Positions 1 through 5,552 of a stretch of DNA of 5,776 nucleotides are shown here, in pieces; position 1 is the stretch's first letter; every line of letters starts with the position of its first letter. The DNA is from Pseudomonadota bacterium (GTDB lineage Bacteria; Pseudomonadota; Alphaproteobacteria; Rhizobiales; Rhizobiaceae), in contig JAFAGL010000265.1 of NCBI GenBank assembly GCA_023422735.1, positions 1 to 5,776 of the forward strand, read 5' to 3'. Below the pieces are notes generated by a model that did no database searches, had not been told where the DNA came from, and saw only the letters and a list, made by a program, of their open reading frames with translations. The position numbers and the translations under genes were made by a program.

Positions 1-528
1 CTTCTGCACCATATGCTGGCGAAACACGCCTTCATGGGTAAAGCCGAACCGGCCGGCTGCCCGCTTGGATGGCTCGTTGTCATTGTTGCATTTCCATTCA
101 AAGCGGCGGTAACCGAGTTCGAAGATATAATTCGCGAATAGATAAAGTGCTTCGGTTGCACCCGGCGTTCGCGAAAGTTTCGGCCCCCAATAAATGTTTC
201 CGATTTCCGCAACACCATGGGCGGGATCGATGCGCATCAAGGCTTGGCGACCGACCGTCTCGCCGGTCGCTCTGTCGACAACTGCAAAGAAAAGTGGATC
301 TTCGCCCTCGGCTGCCTTGTTCATCCATTGGTCGAAACTTGCGCGGTCTCTGGCAGCATTTTCGAACAGATAGCGAAACCGCTCTTCACTGTGCGACGCC
401 TGCGAAGCTTCAAACAGATCGTTGCCATGTATCGCAGGGTCCAGCGGTTCGAGCCGGACGTATCGCCCCTCGAGCGTTTTGCGCTCGGGACGCTGCTTCG
501 GCGTCCAGTTCTTCAGGTCGGCAGCCAT
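1..528 (-). CDS. GNAT family N-acetyltransferase (RimJ/RimL-like), 3' end cut by window edge
   Basis: The minus-strand frame is open from an ATG at 528 to the first base of the window: 176 codons with no stop, so the C-terminus lies outside. The start is supported by GAGG about 8 bases upstream (CGAGGAAAACGAG then ATG). Near residues 20-30 is the strand GRYVRLEPLD typical of the RimJ/RimL branch (COG1670). The acetyl-CoA-binding half follows: residues 91-100 (TVGRQALMRI), 105-115 (GVAEIGNIYWG), a helix at 124-140 and FEWKCNNDNEPSKRAAGRFG at 143-162, where such enzymes carry the N-x-x-S-x-x-x-A-x-x-x-G-F pattern. It ends in FTHEGVFRQHMVQK. Family members transfer acetyl from acetyl-CoA to an amine, sometimes a protein N-terminus, but the substrate here cannot be told. 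Members of this subfamily usually run to about 200-225 residues, so some 30-50 are missing. It is divergent from the aminotransferase and in no visible operon. Confidence 0.9.
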   Translation of the reverse strand, partial: MAADLKNWTPKQRPERKTLEGRYVRLEPLDPAIHGNDLFEASQASHSEERFRYLFENAARDRASFDQWMNKAAEGEDPLFFAVVDRATGETVGRQALMRIDPAHGVAEIGNIYWGPKLSRTPGATEALYLFANYIFELGYRRFEWKCNNDNEPSKRAAGRFGFTHEGVFRQHMVQK

Positions 529-576
529 CTCGTTTTCCTCGAAAGGGGTTTGGTTTCGGCATTGCAGTTGTTGCAA

Positions 577-589
577 GTTCTGGCAGAAC
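577..589. promoter_or_regulatory. Perfect 13-bp dyad between divergent genes (possible operator)
   Basis: GTTCTG-G-CAGAAC is a perfect inverted repeat with a one-base centre. It lies in the 96-bp gap between the divergent acetyltransferase and aminotransferase genes, 36 bp before the aminotransferase start. Just upstream are two near-direct repeats, TTGCAGTTG (562-570) and TTGCAAGTT (571-579). The position fits a regulator site acting on one or both genes, but no regulator is known to me for this sequence. No convincing -35/-10 pair is visible in the gap, so the call rests on symmetry and location alone. Confidence 0.3.
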
Positions 590-624
590 ACTAAACCCTG
601 TGAAGGACCAGTGGAGGAACCGGC

Positions 625-1830
625 ATGATCCAGACCATCTCAGCTTTCGACCGGATGGGCGAGGAAAATGCTTTTGCCGTGCTTGCAAGGGCGACGGCAC
701 TTTCTCAGCAAGGCCGGGACATCATCAATCTGGGAATCGGCCAGCCGGACTTCCGTACGCCCGATCACATCGTCGAAGCCGCGATCAAGGCGCTGCGCGA
801 CGGTCATCACGGCTATACGCCAGCCACCGGATTGCTAGAAACGCGAGAAGCGGTCGCCCGCCGCACCCTGACCATGACCGGCATCGAGGTTTCGCCTGAA
901 AACATCATGATCCTGCCCGGTGGCAAGCCGGCCATGTATGCCGCCATCACCTTGTTCGGCGAACCGGGCGTCGACATTCTGTATCCCGATCCCGGCTTTC
1001 CGATTTACCGCTCCATGATCGAATTTACCGGCGCCCGGCCCGTGCCGGTGCCGATCCGCGAGGAAAACGATTTTGCTTTTTCGGCCGCTGAAACACTTTC
1101 CCTGATCACGCCGCAAACGCGCTTGCTGATTTTGAACTCGCCTGCCAATCCGACCGGCGGCGTCACACCCCGTTCCGAAATCGAAGCATTGGTCAAAGGT
1201 CTGGCTGAGCATCCCCATGTCGCGATCCTGTCTGACGAGATCTACGATGCGATGACTTACGATGGCGAGACGTCCACCTCACTCCTCCAGTTTCCCGAAA
1301 TTCGCGATCGTCTGATCATTCTGAACGGCTGGTCGAAGACCTGGGCCATGACAGGTTGGCGATTAGGCTGGTCTGTTTTGCCAAATGGCCAAAAGAGCCA
1401 AAATCTGTACGACAAAATCCGGAAATTGGCCGTCAATTGCTGGTCTTGCGTAAATTCAGCGTCGCAATTTGCCGGGATTGCGGCCATCGACGGGCCTCAA
1501 GACGAGGTAGAAATGATGATGCAAGCCTTCGATCGGCGCAGAAAACTGGTCGTCGACGGGCTCAACTCGCTGCCTGGCGTGACCTGCGCAACTCCCAAAG
1601 GCGCATTCTACGCCTTCCCCAATATCTCCTCAACCCATTGGAAATCAAAGAAACTTGCCTCTGAGCTTCTAGAAAAGGCAGGCGTCGCGCTGATCGGCGG
1701 ACCTGATTTCGGCACGCTCGGCGAAGGCTATATCCGTATTTCCTATGCGAATTCGGAAGCCAATATCACCTCCGCCCTGCAACGCATGGGAAATTTTCTG
1801 GAAAAGGAAAGAGCTAACCCCTTCCAATAA
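625..1830 (+). CDS. PLP-dependent class I/II aminotransferase
   Basis: A complete 401-residue enzyme of fold type I. The ATG at 625 follows GGAGGA at 613-618 by six bases, which fixes the start. The family landmarks appear in order: NLGIGQPDF (35-43), GYTPATG (63-69), the cofactor phosphate loop PGGKPAMYA (98-106), PDPGFPIY (121-128), NSPANPTGG with Asn175 (171-179), SDEIYD with Asp204 and Tyr207 (203-208), and SKTWAMTGWRLGW with Schiff-base Lys238 (237-249). YIRISYANS (369-377) holds Arg371, which binds the substrate carboxylate. These are the aspartate-aminotransferase I-gamma hallmarks. The reaction is amino-group transfer between an amino acid and a 2-oxo acid in the cytosol. The GGKPxM loop replaces the commoner GxxxA form and marks a subgroup whose substrate I cannot name, so no gene symbol is given. 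It appears to be a single-gene unit, and its last 17 bases overlap the SDR relic on the other strand. Confidence 0.93.
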   Translation: MIQTISAFDRMGEENAFAVLARATALSQQGRDIINLGIGQPDFRTPDHIVEAAIKALRDGHHGYTPATGLLETREAVARRTLTMTGIEVSPENIMILPGGKPAMYAAITLFGEPGVDILYPDPGFPIYRSMIEFTGARPVPVPIREENDFAFSAAETLSLITPQTRLLILNSPANPTGGVTPRSEIEALVKGLAEHPHVAILSDEIYDAMTYDGETSTSLLQFPEIRDRLIILNGWSKTWAMTGWRLGWSVLPNGQKSQNLYDKIRKLAVNCWSCVNSASQFAGIAAIDGPQDEVEMMMQAFDRRRKLVVDGLNSLPGVTCATPKGAFYAFPNISSTHWKSKKLASELLEKAGVALIGGPDFGTLGEGYIRISYANSEANITSALQRMGNFLEKERANPFQ

Positions 1831-2019
1831 AAGGCATTTTTGTCGCCATCACTGTCATCAACAACACATTGGCATCCAGCGGCAGCGAAGCCTCCGCCCG
1901 CGATACGTCACGACCGGCAAGCGCCACCAGCCAGCCAGCCTTCAACAGCGAACCGCTACAGCCTGGCCGATACCGCTGCCGGCACCCGTCACCATTGCGA
2001 CGCGATCGTCTGCCATCAT
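1814..2019 (-). pseudogene. Short-chain dehydrogenase/reductase (SDR) relic with internal deletion and frameshift
   Basis: Reading the minus strand from tandem ATGs at 2019 and 2016, directly after a strong AGGAGGA (2027-2021), gives VAMVTGAGSGIGQAVAV. This is the TGxxxGIG Rossmann dinucleotide-binding motif that opens classical SDRs. The frame then hits TGA after AVRC. In another frame the protein resumes as LLKAGWLVALAGRD, the normal second strand of the fold. After only about seven further residues it passes into LPLDANVLLMTVMATKM and PFIGRG, which resembles the C-terminal end of rhizobial SDRs of about 250 residues, and stops at TAG (1816-1814). So both ends are kept, some 180 central codons including the YxxxK active site are gone, and the span of 203 bases from ATG 2016 is not a multiple of three. 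The product cannot be a working dehydrogenase. The gene was convergent with the aminotransferase and divergent from the hydrolase. Confidence 0.82.
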
Positions 2020-2055
2020 TTCCTCCTGATGATGCGCCCAACGTTCTTCATGCCT

Positions 2056-2083
2056 TTGCTTTCTTCCCGTCAACTCCTATCAA
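2056..2083 (+). promoter_or_regulatory. Possible promoter for the alpha/beta hydrolase
   Basis: TTGCTT (2056-2061) and TATCAA (2078-2083) are separated by 16 bases. Initiation would fall close to 2090, almost on the ATG at 2091, implying a nearly leaderless message. That would agree with the missing Shine-Dalgarno sequence. Both hexamers are imperfect, so this is a weak call. Confidence 0.22.
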
Positions 2084-2090
2084 GACAAGC

Positions 2091-3062
2091 ATGAATGTTT
2101 CGCCAGACCTTCCAGTTTCCGAGCTGTTTTTCGCTTCGCCAGGCAATCCCCTGCCCGATCATGGGAAATCCGGCTGGGTGACCATGCCGGATGGCAAACG
2201 TATCCGATACTCGCTGTTTCGTACATCAGTGCGGCCGTTGCGCGGGACCGTCGTCACGCTGACGGGCCGCAACGAATGTATCGAAAAATATTTCGAAACG
2301 GTTCGCGATCTGCAGATGCGCGGTTTCGAAGTTGTTACCTTGGATTGGCGCGGACAGGGCATGTCGGATCGAATTCATCGCGATCGCGGCCGCGGACATA
2401 TTCGCGATTTCAACCACTATGTAGACGACCTCGATCAGCTGTTTACAGAGGTTGTGCTGCCCGATTGCCGCGCACCCTTTTACATGCTCGCCCATTCCGC
2501 CGGCGGCCTGATCGCGCTTCTGGCAGCGCCTCGCATGGCTAACCGCATTCGCCGCATGGTCCTGTGCGCTCCGCTGATCGCTCTGACCGGCTATACGACA
2601 ACCATGCCTGCTGTCAGCCGCATTTCCAGCATTCTGTTCTGGCTGGGCATGGGAAACCGCTATCTCGGGAGCGGCCCGCGCCCCCGTGAAACGGCGTCTT
2701 TCGAGACCAATAAAGTGACCAGCGATCCTGAGCGCTTTAAACGCAACCAAGACATCTATCTTGCGCATCCAGACCTTGCTTTGGGAGGGCCGACTGCTTC
2801 TTGGGTGCGCGCATCCTGTAAGGCCATGGCCACGATCCAGGATCAGGCGTTCGTTTCCCGCATGCATATTCCCACCCTATTTGTGGCGGCAGGCGAGGAC
2901 ACAATCGTTTCCACACGCGCGATCGAGATTTACGCGCGGAGACTGCGTTCTGCTTCACTTCTGACGATCGATGGCGCGAAACATGAACTTTTGCAGGAGC
3001 GTGATCGCTTTCGGGACCAGTTCATGGCCGCCTTCGATGCTTTTGTGCCGGGCACCGAATAA
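2091..3062 (+). CDS. Alpha/beta hydrolase, lysophospholipase / monoacylglycerol lipase-like
   Basis: A 323-residue serine hydrolase of the PldB/MGL group (Hydrolase_4 type). Visible landmarks are the first core strand and oxyanion region VVTLTGRNECIEKY (54-67), the DWRGQGMSDR turn (85-94), the nucleophile elbow AHSAGG with Ser136 (134-139), the acid Asp270 in AAGEDTIV (266-273) and His298 in GAKHELLQE (295-303). Order and spacing match a complete triad. Such enzymes cleave ester bonds of lysophospholipids, monoacylglycerols or similar lipids; the actual substrate is not evident. No signal peptide is seen, so it is probably cytosolic or peripheral to the membrane. The frame stays open upstream to about 1869, but that stretch lies over the SDR relic and has no hydrolase-like sequence, so ATG 2091 is preferred. 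It lacks a clear ribosome binding site. The gene converges on the histidinol-phosphatase with a 6-bp gap and no hairpin between. Confidence 0.88.
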   Translation: MNVSPDLPVSELFFASPGNPLPDHGKSGWVTMPDGKRIRYSLFRTSVRPLRGTVVTLTGRNECIEKYFETVRDLQMRGFEVVTLDWRGQGMSDRIHRDRGRGHIRDFNHYVDDLDQLFTEVVLPDCRAPFYMLAHSAGGLIALLAAPRMANRIRRMVLCAPLIALTGYTTTMPAVSRISSILFWLGMGNRYLGSGPRPRETASFETNKVTSDPERFKRNQDIYLAHPDLALGGPTASWVRASCKAMATIQDQAFVSRMHIPTLFVAAGEDTIVSTRAIEIYARRLRSASLLTIDGAKHELLQERDRFRDQFMAAFDAFVPGTE

Positions 3063-3068
3063 TCCCGT

Positions 3069-3839
3069 TCATCCGGCTGCGATCAAACTCATCGCTTGGC
3101 GATGCAGGGTTTGTGATCCCGCAGCGATAATATCGCCGCCACTTTCGGCGGGCCCACCATCAAAAGTCGTGATTACACCTCCGGCCTGTTCAATAATCGG
3201 GATCAGCGCCACAATGTCATAAGGCTGTAATCCTGCTTCGATGACGAGATCGACGCTTCCCATGGCCAGCATGGCGAAAGCATAACAATCGACCCCGTAA
3301 CGGGTCAGCTGCACCGCGCGTTCAAACCGATCAAGGATCAACCGCTTCTCACCGAAAAACAACGCCGGGCTCGTGGTAAACATGGTCGCTTTCGACAGAT
3401 CGTCGACATCACGCGTGAACAGCCGATTTTTGCCCTCGGGGCCTTCATAAAAGGCTCCGGATCCATCGGCATAAAACAATTCGCGCGTGAAGGGCTGCGA
3501 CATCATCCCGGCGATGGCTTCGCCATCATCCGTCAAACCGACCAAAGTTCCCCACACAGGCAAGCCCGAAATAAAGGCGCGCGTCCCATCGATCGGATCG
3601 ATCACCCAGACATACCTTCCGTCACCGGCTCTCCTGCCGTGCTCTTCGCCCAAGATGCCATGCGACGGGTAAGTTGCCGAAATCTGCGCAACAATGGCCA
3701 ATTCCGCCTGTTTGTCGGCTTCGGTGACGGGATCGAAACCGATGGACAATTTGTTATCCACGCCGACCGACCGGCGAAATTTCGGCAAGGTCTGCTCTGC
3801 GGCCACCTGCGCAAGGCGACGAAAAAAAGCTGCATTCAT
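3069..3839 (-). CDS. hisN: Histidinol-phosphatase, inositol-monophosphatase (HisN) type
   Basis: A 256-residue member of the Mg-dependent IMPase superfamily. Metal and active-site motifs in order are TEADK (39-43), GEEHG with Glu65/66 (64-68), DPIDGT with Asp81 and Asp84 (81-86), and near the end PYDIVALIPIIEQAGG with Asp208 (206-221). True inositol monophosphatases usually have a WDxAA form at that last motif; the PYDIxALIPIxExAGG version is characteristic of HisN enzymes, which convert L-histidinol phosphate to L-histidinol in histidine synthesis. Older annotation often calls such genes suhB or inositol-1-monophosphatase. ATG 3839 is preferred: an AGGA lies 10 bases upstream and a GAG three bases upstream. 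An in-frame GTG at 3857 would add six residues with little support. No other his gene is in the window. The gene runs divergently from the small RNA gene and convergently with the hydrolase. Confidence 0.87.
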   Translation of the reverse strand: MNAAFFRRLAQVAAEQTLPKFRRSVGVDNKLSIGFDPVTEADKQAELAIVAQISATYPSHGILGEEHGRRAGDGRYVWVIDPIDGTRAFISGLPVWGTLVGLTDDGEAIAGMMSQPFTRELFYADGSGAFYEGPEGKNRLFTRDVDDLSKATMFTTSPALFFGEKRLILDRFERAVQLTRYGVDCYAFAMLAMGSVDLVIEAGLQPYDIVALIPIIEQAGGVITTFDGGPAESGGDIIAAGSQTLHRQAMSLIAAG

Positions 3840-3859
3840 TAACTCAGATTCCTGCACAT

Positions 3860-3891
3860 GCCTTCGATTAAGGCAATTTTCAAATTCGCCT
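3860..3891. promoter_or_regulatory. Overlapping inverted repeats in the hisN leader region
   Basis: Two inverted repeats share bases upstream of hisN. One is GCCTT-cgatt-AAGGC (3860-3874). The other spans 3871-3891 with arms AGGCAATTT and AAATT(C)GCCT, nine pairs with one bulged base. Because 3871-3874 belongs to both, an RNA could form only one at a time. The second is followed by a run of A on the plus strand, so it is not a plus-strand terminator. It may be a leader structure or an operator; its role is unknown. Confidence 0.25.
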
Positions 3892-3901
3892 AAAAAACAG
3901 C

Positions 3902-3930
3902 TTGACCAATATTGTGGGCATGCATAGCTT
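3902..3930 (+). promoter_or_regulatory. Promoter of the small RNA gene
   Basis: CTTGACC has its -35 hexamer TTGACC at 3902-3907. A 17-base spacer follows, then TAGCTT at 3925-3930. The CTTGAC form is the usual strong -35 of alpha-proteobacterial housekeeping promoters; the -10 is weaker. Initiation is expected near 3936-3938, giving a transcript of roughly 82 bases ending at the terminator. The only gene this plus-strand promoter could serve is the small RNA. Confidence 0.55.
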
Positions 3931-3936
3931 CAAGTC

Positions 3937-4018
3937 GAGCAGTTTTTCTGTTCATGCCCTCCTTGGGCGTTTCCTCCCTAGACTTCGACCGCATCGTGTC
4001 AACGATGCGGTCCTTTTT
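3937..4018 (+). ncRNA. mmgR: suhB / MmgR-type (alpha-r8) trans-acting small RNA
   Basis: Both flanking protein genes are on the minus strand, yet the gap contains a plus-strand promoter and a strong plus-strand terminator about 80 bases apart. The implied RNA begins with a small hairpin (GAGCAG-uuuuu-CUGUUC, 3937-3953). A second hairpin, GCCC-uccuu-GGGC (3956-3968), follows, then the unpaired stretch UUUCCUCCCU (3970-3979) and the terminator hairpin. The pyrimidine stretch is complementary to Shine-Dalgarno sequences. From memory, this 10-mer is the conserved core of the alpha-proteobacterial suhB/MmgR family (Rfam suhB), a Hfq-linked RNA of about 77 bases that in Sinorhizobium meliloti limits polyhydroxybutyrate granule accumulation. 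The family's name comes from proximity to a suhB-type phosphatase gene, as here. The family match is by memory of motif, size and context, not by a covariance search. The 5' end is estimated from the promoter. Confidence 0.75.
3987..4018 (+). terminator. Rho-independent terminator of the small RNA
   Basis: A perfect 11-bp stem, GACCGCATCGT (3987-3997) with ACGATGCGGTC (4002-4012), closes a GTCA loop and is followed after one C by five T (4014-4018). Read on the minus strand the stem is followed by GAAGTC rather than a T run, so it does not serve the amidohydrolase gene ending at 4038. Confidence 0.9.
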
Positions 4019-4037
4019 ATGTGGAACGCCGAGCAGT

Positions 4038-4919
4038 CTATTCCGCCGCGAGCGGCGCAGCGTTTAATTGATAATCGACCCAGCATCGCATAAGGGTTGC
4101 GCAAAAACGTGTCAGATCATCCGCCAGATGATCGAAACCCGAAGTCTTCTGAAAATTGCGCTCATTCATGTAAAGACCGCGATTGATCTCGATCTGAATG
4201 GCGTGGATGCCACTTTCGGGACGCCCATAGTGTTCGGTAATAAAGCCACCGGCATAAGGCCGATTGTGGGACACGCTATAGCCTAGGCCGGTCAAGAGAT
4301 TGATTGCCATATCCGACAGGGCGGCATCGGCTGCAGCCCCGAACCGATCGCCGATAATGAAATCCGGACGCTGGCCGTGATCGCCCACCCGCACACTATT
4401 GGGCATGGAATGACAATCGACCAACACTGCAACACCGAACACGGCGAGCGTTTCGGTTAGAAGCTGGCTGATCTTTTCATGATACGGCAAGTAGATATTT
4501 TCGATCCGCGTCGCCGCCTCCGAATAAGGCACGCATCCTGGATAGATATCCTGTCCCTCTCCCACGACTTTCGGAACAGTACCCAGGCCACCGGCCACAC
4601 GCGCCGATCGGATATTGGCTTGCGGCGGGAGTTGCTCGCGAAACATCTTGGGATCGAGTTCGTAGGGCTCGCGATTGACGTCGAGATAAGCGCGCGGGAA
4701 ATGGGCCTGCAAAAGCGGCGCGCCAAGCCCGACCACCCCACCAAAAAGCTCTTCCACATAGGAATCTTCTGACCGACGTATCGCAATTTCATCCAGCCGA
4801 CTCATGGCTAAAAACCGCGGCGGATAGCTTCTTCCGCTATGCGGCGAATTGAAAACGAAGGGCGCGCGACGTGAAACCGGCTCTTGCAGCGAATACGCGC
4901 CGGTTGGAAAGTCCGTCAT
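4038..4919 (-). CDS. N-formylglutamate amidohydrolase (FGase / HutG-like)
   Basis: A 293-residue member of the N-formylglutamate amidohydrolase family (Pfam FGase). Visible motifs are FVFNSPHSGRSYP (21-33), the usual opening PHSG block; YLDVNREPYELD (78-89); VDCHSMP (167-173), a likely metal-binding stretch; RPDFIIGDRFG (184-194); GGFITEHYG (224-232); and IQIEINRGLYMNE (241-253). Family enzymes hydrolyse N-formyl-L-glutamate to formate and L-glutamate, the final step of the five-step histidine degradation route. No other hut gene is present, so participation in that route is an inference, and other N-acyl substrates are possible. ATG 4919 gives the natural N-terminus MTDFPTGAYS but has no good ribosome binding site. 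The frame continues upstream to 4985, with a GTG at 4928 and a TTG at 4934 that follows GGGAG by five bases. Its stop is 19 bp from the end of the convergent small RNA. Confidence 0.88.
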   Translation of the reverse strand: MTDFPTGAYSLQEPVSRRAPFVFNSPHSGRSYPPRFLAMSRLDEIAIRRSEDSYVEELFGGVVGLGAPLLQAHFPRAYLDVNREPYELDPKMFREQLPPQANIRSARVAGGLGTVPKVVGEGQDIYPGCVPYSEAATRIENIYLPYHEKISQLLTETLAVFGVAVLVDCHSMPNSVRVGDHGQRPDFIIGDRFGAAADAALSDMAINLLTGLGYSVSHNRPYAGGFITEHYGRPESGIHAIQIEINRGLYMNERNFQKTSGFDHLADDLTRFCATLMRCWVDYQLNAAPLAAE

Positions 4920-5067
4920 TAAGGTCACGCCCAACCATTCTCCCAAATCGGGTCTCACACCCGATGCTTTACCGCGAGATTGCACGAAATCGCTTCAGTA
5001 AGCGACGATCTCCGAATCCCTTCCCGCATTCACTGGATGTTTACTCTCATTCCGCCATATCTGCGAC

Positions 5068-5075
5068 ATGGTTAA
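5068..5075 (-). promoter_or_regulatory. Candidate CtrA half-site upstream of cpdR
   Basis: ATGGTTAA on the plus strand reads TTAACCAT on the minus strand, a form recognised by the cell-cycle regulator CtrA in alpha-proteobacteria. It ends 42 bp before the cpdR start. The partner half at the expected 7-base spacing reads CAAT instead of TTAA, so the full TTAA-N7-TTAA site is degenerate. A second AACCAT lies at 4933-4938, and a GANTC methylation sequence (GAATC) at 5014-5018. Feedback of CtrA on a regulator of its own degradation is plausible but unproven here. Confidence 0.35.
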
Positions 5076-5117
5076 TGCCTCGATTGTTTCGCGGTTCAGG
5101 ACATTCGGACGGGTTAT

Positions 5118-5480
5118 ATGAAACGCATACTGCTTGCGGAAGACGACAATGACATGCGTCGCTTCCTGGTGAAGGCGCTGGAGCGCGCCGGTTATGACGT
5201 CAGCGACTTCGACAATGGTGCCAGCGCTTATGAGCGGTTGCGCGAAGAACCATTCTCACTTCTTTTGACCGATATCGTGATGCCGGAAATGGATGGCATC
5301 GAACTGGCGCGCCGCGCCACCGAGATCGATCCAGATCTGAAAGTCATGTTCATTACAGGGTTCGCAGCCGTAGCCCTCAACCCGGATTCCAAGGCACCTC
5401 GCGAAGCCAAGGTTCTGTCCAAACCGTTTCATCTGCGCGATCTCGTCAACGAGGTCGAAAAGATGCTGGAAGCCGCCTAG
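5118..5480 (+). CDS. cpdR: CpdR-type single-domain response regulator
   Basis: A 120-residue protein that is one receiver domain and nothing else. The acidic pair Asp9/Asp10 lies in LLAEDDND (5-12), the phosphorylated Asp52 in LLTDIVMPEMDG (49-60), the switch residue Thr80 in MFITGFAA (77-84) and the conserved Lys102 in LSKPF (100-104). Length, lack of an output domain and close agreement with the family identify CpdR. In Caulobacter CpdR is phosphorylated through CckA and ChpT; the unphosphorylated form brings ClpXP to the pole and primes degradation of CtrA and other substrates. The protein ends in two alanines (LEAA), as does the Caulobacter protein, where that end is needed for its own ClpXP degradation. 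The start is ATG 5118, with a modest GGACGGG four bases upstream. It is a monocistronic gene, divergent from the amidohydrolase across 198 bp. Confidence 0.92.
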   Translation: MKRILLAEDDNDMRRFLVKALERAGYDVSDFDNGASAYERLREEPFSLLLTDIVMPEMDGIELARRATEIDPDLKVMFITGFAAVALNPDSKAPREAKVLSKPFHLRDLVNEVEKMLEAA

Positions 5481-5552
5481 ACTCTTCGCCCATACATGCG
5501 ACGAGCGCGAAATCGGTCAACTGCTCTGCCAGAGTGGAACGGCGCGATGCTG

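Noticed and set aside
69..899. Long plus-strand open frame of 276 codons
   Set aside because: It covers the antisense of the acetyltransferase and then another frame of the aminotransferase; composition is Arg/Ser-rich shadow coding and it has no ribosome binding site.
1869..2090. N-terminal extension of the alpha/beta hydrolase (open frame back to 1869)
   Set aside because: The extension lies across the SDR relic, reads as low-complexity residues rich in Ser, Arg and Pro, and includes no part of the hydrolase fold. It is open by chance.
3840..3857. GTG at 3857 as the hisN start
   Set aside because: It would add six residues outside the family's usual N-terminus, and the AGGA lies inside the extension where it better serves ATG 3839.
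3987..4018. Bidirectional terminator serving the amidohydrolase gene as well
   Set aside because: On the minus strand the hairpin is followed by GAAGTC, with no T run.
4920..4985. Upstream ATG 4985 as the amidohydrolase start
   Set aside because: The 22 extra residues do not resemble the family, and the natural N-terminus begins at MTDF. The TTG 4934 and GTG 4928 remain possible alternatives but are less likely.
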